A DNA stretch of 64,000 bases from Gammaproteobacteria bacterium (GCA_024742415.1 JANSYN010000001.1:248001-312000), one strand, 5' to 3'. Positions 53,009 to 61,970 are shown, counted from the stretch's first letter. Made by a program: numbers and translations. The notes: generated by a model from the letters alone, not told the origin.

Positions 53009-54472
53009 TCAGTCGTTGACGCCGCCCATGCACAGGTACTTGATTTCCAGGTAATCGTCGATGCCGTACTTGGAACCCTCGCGACCAATACCCGATTCCT
53101 TCACGCCACCGAAGGGTGCGACCTCGGTAGAGATGATGCCCTCGTTGACGCCGACGATGCCGTAATCCAGCCCCTCGCTGACGCGCCAGATACGGCCGAT
53201 GTCCCGGGCGTAGAAGTAGGCAGACAGCCCAAAGGGCGTGTCGTTGCCGATGCGAATCGCTTCTTCCTCGGTGCTGAATCTGAACAGTGGCGCAATCGGC
53301 CCGAAGATTTCCTCGTTGTACACTTCCATGGAGTCATCGACGTCCACAAGCACTGTCGGGGCGAAGAAGTTCTGCCCTGTCGTTGGTGTGCTGCCGCCGA
53401 CAAGGACTTTGGCACCTTTGCCGGTGGCCTCATTGAGAATTGAAGTGACTTTCTCGAAGGCACCGTCGTTAATCAGTGGGCCCATGGTCACGCCGGCATC
53501 AGCGCCGTTGCCCAGCTTCTGCTGTTTGACCGCGGCAACCAGTTTTTCTGCAAACGCGTCGAACACGCTGTCCTGCACCAGGATGCGATTGGCGCACACG
53601 CAGGTCTGACCCGCGTTGCGGAACTTCGACGCCATGCAGCCGGCGACCGCGGCATCGAGGTCCGCATCGTCGAAGACGATAAAGGGTGCGTTGCCACCCA
53701 GTTCCATGGAGGTTTTCTTGACCGTGCCGGCGCACTGTTCCATCAGCACTTTGCCGATTTCTGTAGAGCCGGTGAAGGTCAGTTTGCGCACAATCGGGTT
53801 GCCGGTCATTTCACCGCCGATAGCGCGCGCGTTGTTGCCGGCCACCACGCTGAATGCGCCGGCGGGTACCCCGGCACGATGCGCCAGTTCGGCCAGCGCC
53901 AGCGCACACAGTGGTGTCTCTGTTGCGGGTTTGAGCACCACGGTACAGCCGGCAGCCAGTGCCGGCGCGACCTTGCGTGTAATCATCGCAATGGGGAAGT
54001 TCCAGGGCGTGATCGCAGCGACCACACCCACCGGTTGTTTCAGGGTAACGATGCGCTGGTTGGGGTTGTTCGCACTGATAGTATCACCGTAGATGCGGCG
54101 CCCCTCTTCGGCGAACCACTCAACGAAAGCGGCACCGTAGCCGACTTCGCCGCGCGACTCTGCCAGGGGTTTGCCCTGTTCGGCGGTCATCAGTTGGGCC
54201 AGGTCCTCCTGATTCTCCATAATAAGCTGGAACCAGCGCTTGAGCACGGCGGAACGCTCCTTGGCAACCACGTGGCGCCAGCTCTGGAAGGCCGTCTCAG
54301 CTGCCTCAATCGCGCGCCGTGTTTCAGCGGCTCCGGCATTGGGGATGGCAACGATTTCCTCTTTGGTCGCCGGGTTCAGTACCGGCATGGTTGCGCCACT
54401 GTCCGCGTCCGTCCATGTGCCGTCAATGTACAGCTGATTGCGCAGCAAAGTGGGGTCGGAAAGTTTCAGCAT
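53009..54472 (-). CDS. gabD: NAD(P)-dependent succinate-semialdehyde dehydrogenase-like aldehyde dehydrogenase
   Basis: A 487-residue aldehyde dehydrogenase with AAGGAG upstream. Catalytic Cys291 (NAGQTCVC) and Glu257 (MELGG) are present, with the cofactor segment FTGSTEIGK. GabD-like wording (TPWNFPIAM, GNAPFIVFDDADLDAA) suggests a succinate-semialdehyde-type enzyme, but the real substrate may be any aldehyde from the oxygenases. Last gene of the minus-strand operon starting at the ABM-domain gene (58109). Confidence 0.88.
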   Translation of the reverse strand: MLKLSDPTLLRNQLYIDGTWTDADSGATMPVLNPATKEEIVAIPNAGAAETRRAIEAAETAFQSWRHVVAKERSAVLKRWFQLIMENQEDLAQLMTAEQGKPLAESRGEVGYGAAFVEWFAEEGRRIYGDTISANNPNQRIVTLKQPVGVVAAITPWNFPIAMITRKVAPALAAGCTVVLKPATETPLCALALAELAHRAGVPAGAFSVVAGNNARAIGGEMTGNPIVRKLTFTGSTEIGKVLMEQCAGTVKKTSMELGGNAPFIVFDDADLDAAVAGCMASKFRNAGQTCVCANRILVQDSVFDAFAEKLVAAVKQQKLGNGADAGVTMGPLINDGAFEKVTSILNEATGKGAKVLVGGSTPTTGQNFFAPTVLVDVDDSMEVYNEEIFGPIAPLFRFSTEEEAIRIGNDTPFGLSAYFYARDIGRIWRVSEGLDYGIVGVNEGIISTEVAPFGGVKESGIGREGSKYGIDDYLEIKYLCMGGVND

Positions 54473-54502
54473 GGGTTGTCTCCTTGGGCGCCTGAGCGCG
54501 GT

Positions 54503-55492
54503 TTACTTGCCGGCCAGGCGTGCTACTACGGGAGCAAACGCCTCGACCATGTTGTTTTCGCCATCATCAAGTACGGCGATGTACGAGATGCCGTAGGTCT
54601 CCCTGCGGCGTAGCAGTTCGTCACAGATGTAATCCACGCTGCCGATCAGGCAGTGTGGGTGCAAGAGGATGTCCTGCGTGCTCATGCCCAGCGCCTCGCC
54701 AATTGCCGCTGCGGTGGGCTCCGCGTGGTCCGTGATGATGGTGTTGTAGGCGCCGATTTCCAGCTCAATGTTGTCAAAGCGCGCGCCAGCGCCCTGCGCT
54801 ACCCATTGTATTTTCTTTGCGGTGGCTTCTGCCAGCCCGGAGTTCATGCCGTCCGGGCCGAGCATGCCGGCGCGATTGTTAAAATTCAGGCTGACGATGT
54901 CGGCCTCCTGGCCGGCGAATTCGAGGATTCTTTTGCTGCCACCGCCAATCATCAGGGGAGGGTGGGGTGTTTGTGCCGGTGCCGGCGTACCGTGAAAGCC
55001 ATGCCACTTGATAAAGTCGCCATCGATAGCCAACGGCTCGCCGCGCATGAACGCCTTGTAGCCATGCACGAATTCAGCAAAGCGTTCGAAGCGCTGGGGA
55101 AACTCATCAAAGGGCAGGTTGACTGCCTCGTATTCATTCCTGATCCAGCCGGCACCAATGCCAAACTCCAGGCGTCCCTCGGACAGGTAATCCATGGTGG
55201 CCGCTTCCTTGGCCAGCATGATGGGCTGCCGGTAGTCGTTGCAGAATACGCGGCAGCCCACGCGCAGCGTTGTGGTCTGCTGCAGCGCCATTGCAATCGC
55301 CGGCACGGCGGCCAACATCTGCGGCGGATGGAAGGTGCTGTCCAGCGCCGGCCCCGGGCTCAGAAAATGATCTGCAAGAAAAAACGTCGAATAGCCAAGG
55401 TCTTCGGTTTTTCGTATCAGCTCGCGCCAGCTGGCGGGCGAGTCGGTGTTGAAGCTTTGCAGTGAGAATCGAAAAGGCCTGTTGTTACTCAT
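54503..55492 (-). CDS. Luciferase-like (LLM class) flavin/F420-type oxidoreductase
   Basis: A 329-residue TIM-barrel oxidoreductase. ATG 55492 follows GGGAG. Seen: FRFSLQSFN, a WRELIRKTEDLGYSTFFLADHF block, GRLEFGIGAGW, and HPPLMIGGGSKRIL. Automatic annotation of this type often says F420-dependent; F420 is uncommon in gammaproteobacteria, so FMN is the more likely cofactor. Cotranscribed with the molybdopterin enzyme (43-base gap) and the aldehyde dehydrogenase. Confidence 0.88.
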   Translation of the reverse strand: MSNNRPFRFSLQSFNTDSPASWRELIRKTEDLGYSTFFLADHFLSPGPALDSTFHPPQMLAAVPAIAMALQQTTTLRVGCRVFCNDYRQPIMLAKEAATMDYLSEGRLEFGIGAGWIRNEYEAVNLPFDEFPQRFERFAEFVHGYKAFMRGEPLAIDGDFIKWHGFHGTPAPAQTPHPPLMIGGGSKRILEFAGQEADIVSLNFNNRAGMLGPDGMNSGLAEATAKKIQWVAQGAGARFDNIELEIGAYNTIITDHAEPTAAAIGEALGMSTQDILLHPHCLIGSVDYICDELLRRRETYGISYIAVLDDGENNMVEAFAPVVARLAGK

Positions 55493-55535
55493 GACGCAGT
55501 CTCCCGGGCTTGCAGCTGGTGTAGGGCTGGAGAGT

Positions 55536-57701
55536 TCAGGACAGCTTGCTGACGGCAACCGGAATGCAGCTTTGACGTGGCATGCCTGAGTACCTCTCGT
55601 TGTTTTTACGGTTATCGATCAGTCGATTGGTGTTGCTGCCAATATCACGCACCTTGCCGTCACTGTTTGCTTCCGGATCCGGGGAGCCGCCCCAGCAGTG
55701 GGCCATTGAGATAACGCCGGGGCGTACATCGTCGCTGGCCTGGGCCACTGCAGGGATCATGCCTTTTGCGGATCGCACGTTGATGATCTCGCCGCTGCTG
55801 ATTCCCCAGCGCTCGAGCTCCTGTGAGTGCATAAACGCCGGGTTGGTGGTGCCTTTCTTTTTCAACAAGCTCAGTTCCGGCCCGGTGGAATTGTAGGTGT
55901 TTTTCATGCGCCGGCTGATCAGCAGCAGTGGATAGTCTGCACTGGACGCGGCGTTGAGGTCGGCAAGTGCGCTGGCCAGCTCCTCGTCCAGGCCCGGCGG
56001 GTACAGTTCAAGCCGCTGCGCGGTCTCTGGATCAGGCGGGCCGACAATCACATCGGGCACGTCGTAGACCTTGCCGCCCTGCGTGTCGCGAATCACTTCC
56101 AGCGGTACGCGCGAGCCCTGTGTGATCAGCTTGAGCAAATCAAACTTGGCAGGTTTGTTGACCATATCGATAGGGCCGTTGGCCATGTGCAGGTCCAGCC
56201 CCATGCGCTTGCCGAGTTCCCAGAAAAGCTCCCACTCTTCTATTTTGTCGCCCTCGGCCTCGACGACTGTCGGGGTGTACTGTGAATAGGGTTTGTCGTG
56301 CCAGATGTCGGTGAGCAGGGTAACGTCCTCGCGCTCAAGGCACAGCTTGGGTGCCAGCACATAGTCGGCCAACTGTGCCGTGGGCGACATTTTTAAATCG
56401 ACGCATACCAGCAGTTCCAGCGACTGCAGGGCGCGCAGTGTTTTCTCCTGGTCGGGAAAGGCCAGCAGCGGTTGGCCGCCGATCACCAGCAGCGCTTTGA
56501 TCTGGCCTTCACCTTCGGTCAGTATCTCATCCGTCAGCACAGCGGTGGGCATTTCCGGTTTGGGCCCGTAGGGTGACAGCACGGTGCTTTCACCGATGTC
56601 GTCGGACACACGGCTTTTGACGCACTCGTTCAACCACTGCTGTTGCGGCCCGGTCGCCTGTGCCAGGCGCGGGATGTCCGGCGTTAACACGCCAGGGTTG
56701 GGCATGCGTTCGCCCTCGCGACAAAACCGGCCACAGATCGCATTGAGGCTTTGCACCAGGTGCTGCAATAAATTGGGGTGTGGCCCCATCTCCGGGCCGG
56801 TGCCGGTCGTTGCGGTACCGCGTGGCCCGGCCGCAAACAGCCGCGCCGCGTCGTAGATCTGCTGCGCAGTAATGCCGGCCGCCGTGGCCACGGCCTCTGG
56901 CGTAAACTCGCTCACCTTGCTGGCCAGTGCGCTGAAGTGGTCGGTGTGTTCGTCACAGAACGCCTTGTCGTACAGGGATTCGCTGATAATCACGTTGAGC
57001 AATGCAGCGACCAGGGCAGCGTCATGGCCGGGGCGTACCTGCAGGTGCAGGTCCGCGCGTTTGGCGACTTCGGTTTCACGGGGGTCGATGCAGATGACTT
57101 TCATGCCGCGCTTCTTGCCCTCGCGTAGCGCATTGTGCGGGCTGAACGACGGGATGCCACCGGGAATGGAAAAATGCGACACCAGCGTGTTGCAACCGAT
57201 AATCAGGGCAACGTCGGAGTCGTTCCACATGTGGCCGCCGCCGTTCCACCAGCCCATGCGCGCCGGGCCAATAGCCACTTTGGCCGGTTGGTCAATGGTC
57301 ACGCTGGTGTAGTAGGAGGGTGAACTGATGGCCCCGTGAAAGGCGCGCGCAACATCGTGAGCTGCCGAATTCTGATAGGAATACGTACCGTTGTAGCTGG
57401 CGATACTGCGCGGCCCGTATTTTTCAAGGATCGCCTGCAGCTTGTCGCTGATCTCGTCCAGCGCGCTGGCGGTGGCAATGTCGGCATAGCTGCCGTCGGC
57501 CTGGCGTTTCTGTGACTGCTGTAACCGCGTGGGGTGATCGATCTGTTCGATGAGTTGGCGCCCCTTGATACAGGTGTAACCGCCATAGACTTCGTTGTCG
57601 GTATCGGGCTGCAGGTCGATCAGCTTGTTGTTCTCCACGGTTGCCACCATGGGGCAATAGGCGTGGCAGAAACGACAGTAGGTTTTTACTTGTTTTGTCA
57701 T
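55536..57701 (-). CDS. Molybdopterin-dependent oxidoreductase (formate dehydrogenase-like superfamily)
   Basis: A 721-residue protein with an N-terminal [4Fe-4S] motif YCRFCHAYCPM (Cys-x2-Cys-x3-Cys) and a fourth Cys in TCIKGRQ, followed by the molybdopterin domains: GPRSIASYNGTYSYQNS, GCNTLVSHF, EGKKRGMKVICIDPRETEVAKRADLHLQVRPGHD, and the C-terminal dinucleotide-binding domain (LISRRMKNTYNSTGPE). No Tat signal, so cytosolic, and no electron-transfer subunit is adjacent. Superfamily members handle formate, aldehydes or ring hydroxylation/dehydroxylation. It precedes the luciferase-like gene. Confidence 0.9.
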   Translation of the reverse strand: MTKQVKTYCRFCHAYCPMVATVENNKLIDLQPDTDNEVYGGYTCIKGRQLIEQIDHPTRLQQSQKRQADGSYADIATASALDEISDKLQAILEKYGPRSIASYNGTYSYQNSAAHDVARAFHGAISSPSYYTSVTIDQPAKVAIGPARMGWWNGGGHMWNDSDVALIIGCNTLVSHFSIPGGIPSFSPHNALREGKKRGMKVICIDPRETEVAKRADLHLQVRPGHDAALVAALLNVIISESLYDKAFCDEHTDHFSALASKVSEFTPEAVATAAGITAQQIYDAARLFAAGPRGTATTGTGPEMGPHPNLLQHLVQSLNAICGRFCREGERMPNPGVLTPDIPRLAQATGPQQQWLNECVKSRVSDDIGESTVLSPYGPKPEMPTAVLTDEILTEGEGQIKALLVIGGQPLLAFPDQEKTLRALQSLELLVCVDLKMSPTAQLADYVLAPKLCLEREDVTLLTDIWHDKPYSQYTPTVVEAEGDKIEEWELFWELGKRMGLDLHMANGPIDMVNKPAKFDLLKLITQGSRVPLEVIRDTQGGKVYDVPDVIVGPPDPETAQRLELYPPGLDEELASALADLNAASSADYPLLLISRRMKNTYNSTGPELSLLKKKGTTNPAFMHSQELERWGISSGEIINVRSAKGMIPAVAQASDDVRPGVISMAHCWGGSPDPEANSDGKVRDIGSNTNRLIDNRKNNERYSGMPRQSCIPVAVSKLS

Positions 57702-57764
57702 GATCAGATTCCGCGCAGTGTTGTAGCAGCCGCAGCACCGTGTGCTGGTGGCCGGGAGTGTTGG

Positions 57765-58109
57765 TTATTCGGTAAAGAAGTCGGCCCTGGGTGTGCCTTG
57801 CGGGTCGTAGACGGGCTCTTCCAGATCAATTCGGTATTTCGCAACGTCGGCGTCAGCAATGCCGTATTTGCCAAGGCTTGCCAGCATGTTCTGGTAGTAG
57901 GGTCCCGCCAGGTGCGCCGCCAGTGCCTCAACTGAGGACCATTTCTCAAACACATACACGCGCGTTGCAGAGGTGGGGTCAGCCGACCATACATAGTGCT
58001 CGCAGCCCTGCTGGTCGCGCGTCTCCACCACCAGGCTGGCGGTTTCCTGCAGGGCAGTTTCGCGGTCGCCCTCGGGTAGATGAAGCGTGCCGGCGATGAT
58101 TACGGTCAT
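57765..58109 (-). CDS. Antibiotic biosynthesis monooxygenase (ABM) domain protein
   Basis: A 114-residue dimeric-alpha/beta-barrel protein: MTVIIAGTLHLPEGDRETAL, CEHYVWSADPTSATRVYVFEKW and AHLAGPYYQNML. ABM proteins oxidise or simply bind small aromatic/polyketide compounds, or degrade heme. It heads the minus-strand operon (ABM, molybdopterin enzyme, luciferase-like, aldehyde dehydrogenase) with shared-motif copy G upstream. The ATG at 58109 is preferred over a longer reading with an implausible N-terminus. Confidence 0.85.
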   Translation of the reverse strand: MTVIIAGTLHLPEGDRETALQETASLVVETRDQQGCEHYVWSADPTSATRVYVFEKWSSVEALAAHLAGPYYQNMLASLGKYGIADADVAKYRIDLEEPVYDPQGTPRADFFTE

Positions 58110-58186
58110 GGCGTGTCCCGGGCGGGCAACTCGCTGCCCGACGTTAGAGAATAAAGGTTCGAAAAAGGTAGCAGAAGGGTCAGAGT

Positions 58187-58213
58187 AAAACAATCAGGGT
58201 TGACTGCTTTTTT
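58187..58213. promoter_or_regulatory. Shared operator-like palindrome, copy G, over a -35 box
   Basis: AAAACAATCAG, GGTTGA, CTGCTTTTTT. TTGACT at 58200-58205 and TAAGTT at 58223-58228 (17 bp) can be a promoter for the plus-strand oxidoreductase at 58383. It lies in the divergent gap with the ABM-molybdopterin operon. Confidence 0.75.
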
Positions 58214-58338
58214 GGTAGCGGCTAAGTTGGGCGCTGTTCGACACGCCTTGCAGGCGCAGTTCCCGGGTACGCGGTTTAATGGCGGCGCCGCATACGCCAA
58301 TGCTGTGCCTACCCCGTAATCACCCTTTAACCATCTTT

Positions 58339-58368
58339 TAATCACTACTAATCACTACTAATCACTAC
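58339..58368. repeat. Triplicate 10-base tandem repeat in a leader
   Basis: TAATCACTAC occurs three times without gaps, ending 14 bases before the ATG at 58383. It is in the predicted 5' leader and could bind a regulator or vary in copy number and so change leader spacing. Confidence 0.85.
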
Positions 58369-58382
58369 GAGCACTGATCACC

Positions 58383-59402
58383 ATGACCACAATAACTAAC
58401 CGCCAGTACTATCTCGCTGCCCGGCCAAACGGCGCGCCGACGCCCGCGGATGTTCCCTATCGCGACGTCCCTGTGGATGAACCCGCCGAGGGTGAGGTGG
58501 TTCTGCGCAACCTGTACATCTCGCTGGACCCGGCGATCAGGGGCTGGATGGGTGACGACCCAAACTATATAGAGCCAATTGCGCTGGGCGATGCCGTACG
58601 TGCATCGGTCATAGGGCGGGTGGTAAAGAGCGCCAGCGAGGAGTTTGCGCCAGGCGATGTGGCCATGGTCATGGGTGGGTGGGAGCAATACACCACAGTC
58701 CCCGCCGCCATGTGCTCAAAGCTCGACGAGTCTGCGGGTATTCCGCTGAGCTATTTTCTGGGTGTGCTTGGCCCAACCGGCCTGACGGCTTATTTTGGCT
58801 TGCTTGAGGTCGGCAAGCCCAAGGCGGGTGAAACCGTGCTGGTCAGTGCGGCGGCGGGCGCCGTTGGGTCGATCGTGGGGCAGATCGCAAAAATGCAGGG
58901 CGCTCGCGTGGTCGGCATGGCCGGTAGCGATGACAAGTGCCAGTGGCTGAAAGACGAGCTGGGCTTTGACGAGGTGATCAATTACCGCAGTTGCGGTGAC
59001 TATGCAGCGGCAATCAGCAAAGCCTGTCCGGACGGTGTGGACGTGTATTTCGATAATGTCGGCGGCGACATCCTCGATGCGGCGCTGGCCTGCCTGAACA
59101 AGTTTGCCCGCGTGGCGGTGTGTGGTTGGATATCAACCTACAACATTGCCGATGCCCCCGGCCCCAGCGCGAAGAACCTGTGGCAACTTGTGGCCAACAG
59201 CGTGACCATCCAGGGCTTCGTCGTGATCGATTACATGGAACGCTTCCCCGAGGGTGTGGGCCAGTTGGTAGAGTGGCTGATGGCCGGCAAGCTGCAGTTT
59301 CGCGAGGAAGTGGTGGAAGGCCTGGACAACATTCTGCCGACCTTCCTCAAATTGTTCGACGGCTCCAACAGCGGCAAGCTGGTGATCAGCCTCCCGGAGT
59401 AA
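58383..59402 (+). CDS. NADP-dependent zinc-free oxidoreductase (MDR, enal/prostaglandin reductase-like)
   Basis: A 339-residue medium-chain reductase without zinc ligands: YISLDPAIRGWM near residues 41-52, the NADP loop AAAGAVGSIVGQIAKMQGARVVG, DEVINYRS, and YFDNVGG. Such enzymes reduce alpha,beta-unsaturated aldehydes or ketones, a fitting step after oxidative cleavage. Ends 48 bases from the convergent luciferase-like gene. Confidence 0.9.
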   Translation: MTTITNRQYYLAARPNGAPTPADVPYRDVPVDEPAEGEVVLRNLYISLDPAIRGWMGDDPNYIEPIALGDAVRASVIGRVVKSASEEFAPGDVAMVMGGWEQYTTVPAAMCSKLDESAGIPLSYFLGVLGPTGLTAYFGLLEVGKPKAGETVLVSAAAGAVGSIVGQIAKMQGARVVGMAGSDDKCQWLKDELGFDEVINYRSCGDYAAAISKACPDGVDVYFDNVGGDILDAALACLNKFARVAVCGWISTYNIADAPGPSAKNLWQLVANSVTIQGFVVIDYMERFPEGVGQLVEWLMAGKLQFREEVVEGLDNILPTFLKLFDGSNSGKLVISLPE

Positions 59403-59450
59403 GTTGCGCGGGCGTGGCGCTGCGCTCTGCGTTTCAGCGGTCGGAGTGCT

Positions 59451-60329
59451 TTAGCCCGGGGCCAGCAGCTCCAGCAGTGTTTCGTCCGGGCCCATCTCAC
59501 CGTCGTTCTTGAAGGGCTGGATGCAGACGTGGTCTGCCCCCGCATCCCAGTGGGCCTGGATACGATCGCGAATCGACTCCTCTGAGCCCCACGCCACAAT
59601 CGCATCGACCAGCTTGTCGCTGCCGCCGTTTTCGAAATCTTCGGTGGTGAAACCCGTTTCGAGCAGATTGTTGCGGTAGTTGGGCAGGTCGATATAGGTG
59701 GCCATATGCTGGCGCGCGATGGCGCGTGCCTTGTCCGGGTCGGATTCGAGCAAGACCATTTGTTCCGGACACAACAGCGCGTCTTTGCCTAGGGTCTCCC
59801 TGGCCTTGGCGGTATGTTCGGGCGGTACAAAATAGGGGTGCGCGCCGCTGGTTCTTTCAGCCGCGAGCTTGAGCATGTTGGTGCGCAGCGCGGCCAGTAC
59901 AATCGGCGCGGATTCAGGCGCCGGTACTGACATAAACAGGGAGCTGTCCATGGCGTCGAGGTAGTTGCGCATGGTGGTGACCGGCTTTTTGTAATCGTGG
60001 CCGCGAATATCGGCGACCAGCGGCGCATGGGACACACCCATACCCAGCATGAAGCGACCCGGCACCAGTTCAGAGAGCGTCTGGCGAATGGCGTTCATGG
60101 ACATCGCATCACGCGCGTAGATGTTGGCGATGCCGGTACAGAACACCAGGCTTTGGGTGTTCGCCGCGAGGTAGCTGATGGTGGTGAACGGGTCACGCCC
60201 TACAGCCTCGGGAATCCACAGGGCGCCATAGCCCCACTGTTCCAGCCGGCGGCAGAAGTTGACTGTTTCTGTTGCGCTCATGTTGTCGATGAACGACCAC
60301 ACGCCCAATGTTCCGATAGTATTCTTCAT
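59451..60329 (-). CDS. Luciferase-like (LLM class) flavin/F420-type oxidoreductase
   Basis: A 292-residue TIM-barrel protein, distinct from that at 54503: TLGVWSFIDNMSA at the start, GYGALWIPEAVGRDPF, LGMGVSHAPLV and the C-terminal VCIQPFKNDGEMG. Belongs to the short luciferase-like group often labelled F420-dependent; the cofactor is uncertain. It is transcribed alone and is divergent from the NUDIX gene. Confidence 0.87.
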   Translation of the reverse strand: MKNTIGTLGVWSFIDNMSATETVNFCRRLEQWGYGALWIPEAVGRDPFTTISYLAANTQSLVFCTGIANIYARDAMSMNAIRQTLSELVPGRFMLGMGVSHAPLVADIRGHDYKKPVTTMRNYLDAMDSSLFMSVPAPESAPIVLAALRTNMLKLAAERTSGAHPYFVPPEHTAKARETLGKDALLCPEQMVLLESDPDKARAIARQHMATYIDLPNYRNNLLETGFTTEDFENGGSDKLVDAIVAWGSEESIRDRIQAHWDAGADHVCIQPFKNDGEMGPDETLLELLAPG

Positions 60330-60547
60330 GCTGCGTTCCCGATGCTGTTGGTTTGCCGTATTTGCGCGTGCTGCTGGCCCGCGTGTGCGCCAGAGCCTGC
60401 ACTCCAGTGCGGTCCGATGGCTGCGTCGATGCCTGCTGCTGCGCCGGATGTCGCTGCAGTGCTGCCGCTGGCCGCAAGAAAGACTGCGCAGTGTATATTG
60501 AAACCTGCACCAGCGGCACTGCAAATGGTTTAAAGTACAGGCCACTC

Positions 60548-61186
60548 ATGATGAAAGCACTGGAAAAGCAAGCGTTCTCCCTGCAGTTGCGGCGCCACAT
60601 TCGCCACAATCTGAATAATTTTGCGGTACGCCGACAGCCGCTGGCGCAGTTACGTGCGGCGGCGGTGACGTTGCCTGTGACCGTCGTCGACAATGAACCG
60701 GCGCTCATCATCACGCGGCGCGTGTCGCGCCTGCGCGCGCACAGTGGTCAGTGGGCACTGCCGGGTGGCAGAATCGACAGGGGGGAATCGCCCGAGCAGG
60801 CCGCGCTGCGGGAGCTGCGTGAAGAAATAGACTTGCAGTTGCCCCACAGGGCCGCGCTGGGCCGGCTGGACGATTACGTCACGCGCTCGGGGTACCGTAT
60901 TACGCCGGTGATCGTCTGGTGTGGACTCAACGAGCCGCAGTTGGCGCCCAACCCGGATGAAGTCGCCTCCATTCACTTTATTCGCTTCAGGGAATTGCAG
61001 CACCCGGATGCGCCGGTGGAAGAGCGCATCGCGCAAAGTGACCGGCCGGTGCTGTCGATGCGCCTGGATGCCGACAGGATCTATGCGCCCACCGCCGCCT
61101 TGCTGTACCAGTTCGCCGAGGTGGTGATCAAGGGTGATGCAACCCGCGTTGATCACTATGACCAGCCGCTGTTTGCCTGGAGTTAG
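60548..61186 (+). CDS. NUDIX hydrolase, CoA pyrophosphatase-like
   Basis: A 212-residue NUDIX protein. The Nudix box is complete: GGRIDRGESPEQAALRELREEI (Gly-x5-Glu-x7-Arg-Glu-x2-Glu-Glu). The segment RVSRLRAHSGQWALPGG before it is typical of CoA- or nucleotide-diphosphate hydrolases of the NudL group. ATG 60548 or the next codon is the start. Isolated between the divergent luciferase-like gene and a 183-base gap. Confidence 0.88.
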   Translation: MMKALEKQAFSLQLRRHIRHNLNNFAVRRQPLAQLRAAAVTLPVTVVDNEPALIITRRVSRLRAHSGQWALPGGRIDRGESPEQAALRELREEIDLQLPHRAALGRLDDYVTRSGYRITPVIVWCGLNEPQLAPNPDEVASIHFIRFRELQHPDAPVEERIAQSDRPVLSMRLDADRIYAPTAALLYQFAEVVIKGDATRVDHYDQPLFAWS

Positions 61187-61369
61187 CCGCCGCTTGAACA
61201 GCGTCGCCGTTTGAAGAGGGCCGCTGCCCGGCCAGAGCCGTTACGTGCCGATAACCGCTGCCCGAAAATCGCCATCGCCTGAACACAGCCACGCAAGCCT
61301 AGCACCGCTGCCAGGCATGGACCCTGAGCGCACCGGCTGCTGCAGCGGTGCCCGGCGCAGGGGTTTGCA

Positions 61370-61798
61370 TCAGGCCGGTCGTGTAAAGTCGCCGCTGAAA
61401 TCCGGTGGGCCGTTGTAGATGAAGCAGTACTCGCGGCTTTGAAACAGCCACTGTCCCTTCACTTTCACATAGGTATCGTTGTAGCGGCTGATCAGCGTGC
61501 CTTTGTTGCCATCGAGGTCGCGGCTGTACTCGTGCAGGTACCAGTGGCCAGTGGCGCTATCGCCCTGGAATTCAAACAGGCAGGAACTGGGCAAGAGCAG
61601 GGCGTACTCAAAGCTGGCCATCATTTGCTGCCACAGCGCCAGGATGTTGTCGCGACCCTGCACCGGGTTGCCCATGAGGTTCCACACCCCATCCTCGGCC
61701 CAGGTAGCAATCCAGGCATCGGCATCGTAGCGGTTTACCGCGTCTACATAGCGCGCCATCAAGTTGCGCAGCGCGATTTCATCTTCCAGATTCTGCAT
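61370..61798 (-). CDS. SnoaL-like (NTF2-fold) protein
   Basis: A 142-residue SnoaL-like protein with GGAG upstream: EIALRNLMARYVDAVNRYDADAW, WAEDGVWNLMGNPVQGRDNIL, and GHWYLHEYSRDLDGNKGTLISRYNDTYVKV. It is divergent from the carotenoid-type oxygenase at 61971, sharing a promoter gap with motif copy H. Third SnoaL-type gene in the window; not an immediate paralogue of the pair at 27-28 kb. Confidence 0.85.
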   Translation of the reverse strand: MQNLEDEIALRNLMARYVDAVNRYDADAWIATWAEDGVWNLMGNPVQGRDNILALWQQMMASFEYALLLPSSCLFEFQGDSATGHWYLHEYSRDLDGNKGTLISRYNDTYVKVKGQWLFQSREYCFIYNGPPDFSGDFTRPA

Positions 61799-61847
61799 CT
61801 TTCCTATCTCCGCCGTTGACTGCCCTCACTGTACCCGCGGTCCTGGG

Positions 61848-61877
61848 AAAAATAAACAGACGGGACTGTTTTTTAAT
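61848..61877. promoter_or_regulatory. Shared operator-like palindrome, copy H
   Basis: AAAAATAAACAG, ACGGGA, CTGTTTTTTAAT. CAG-N6-CTG and both A/T arms are kept; the -35-like TTGACT is replaced by GGGACT. It sits between the SnoaL gene (61798) and the carotenoid-type oxygenase (61971). Confidence 0.7.
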
Positions 61878-61970
61878 AAAGTGAGCTGCTAACATCGATG
61901 GCCAGTTTTGTCGGCCGTTTTGCCGTGGAAACCGGTTGCCTGATAGCGGATACCTGATGGAGGTTGTGTG

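Noticed and set aside
61814-61822. A second TTGACTG near copy H
   Set aside because: It lacks the A-rich arm, the CAG and the T-rich arm, and lies in GC-rich sequence.
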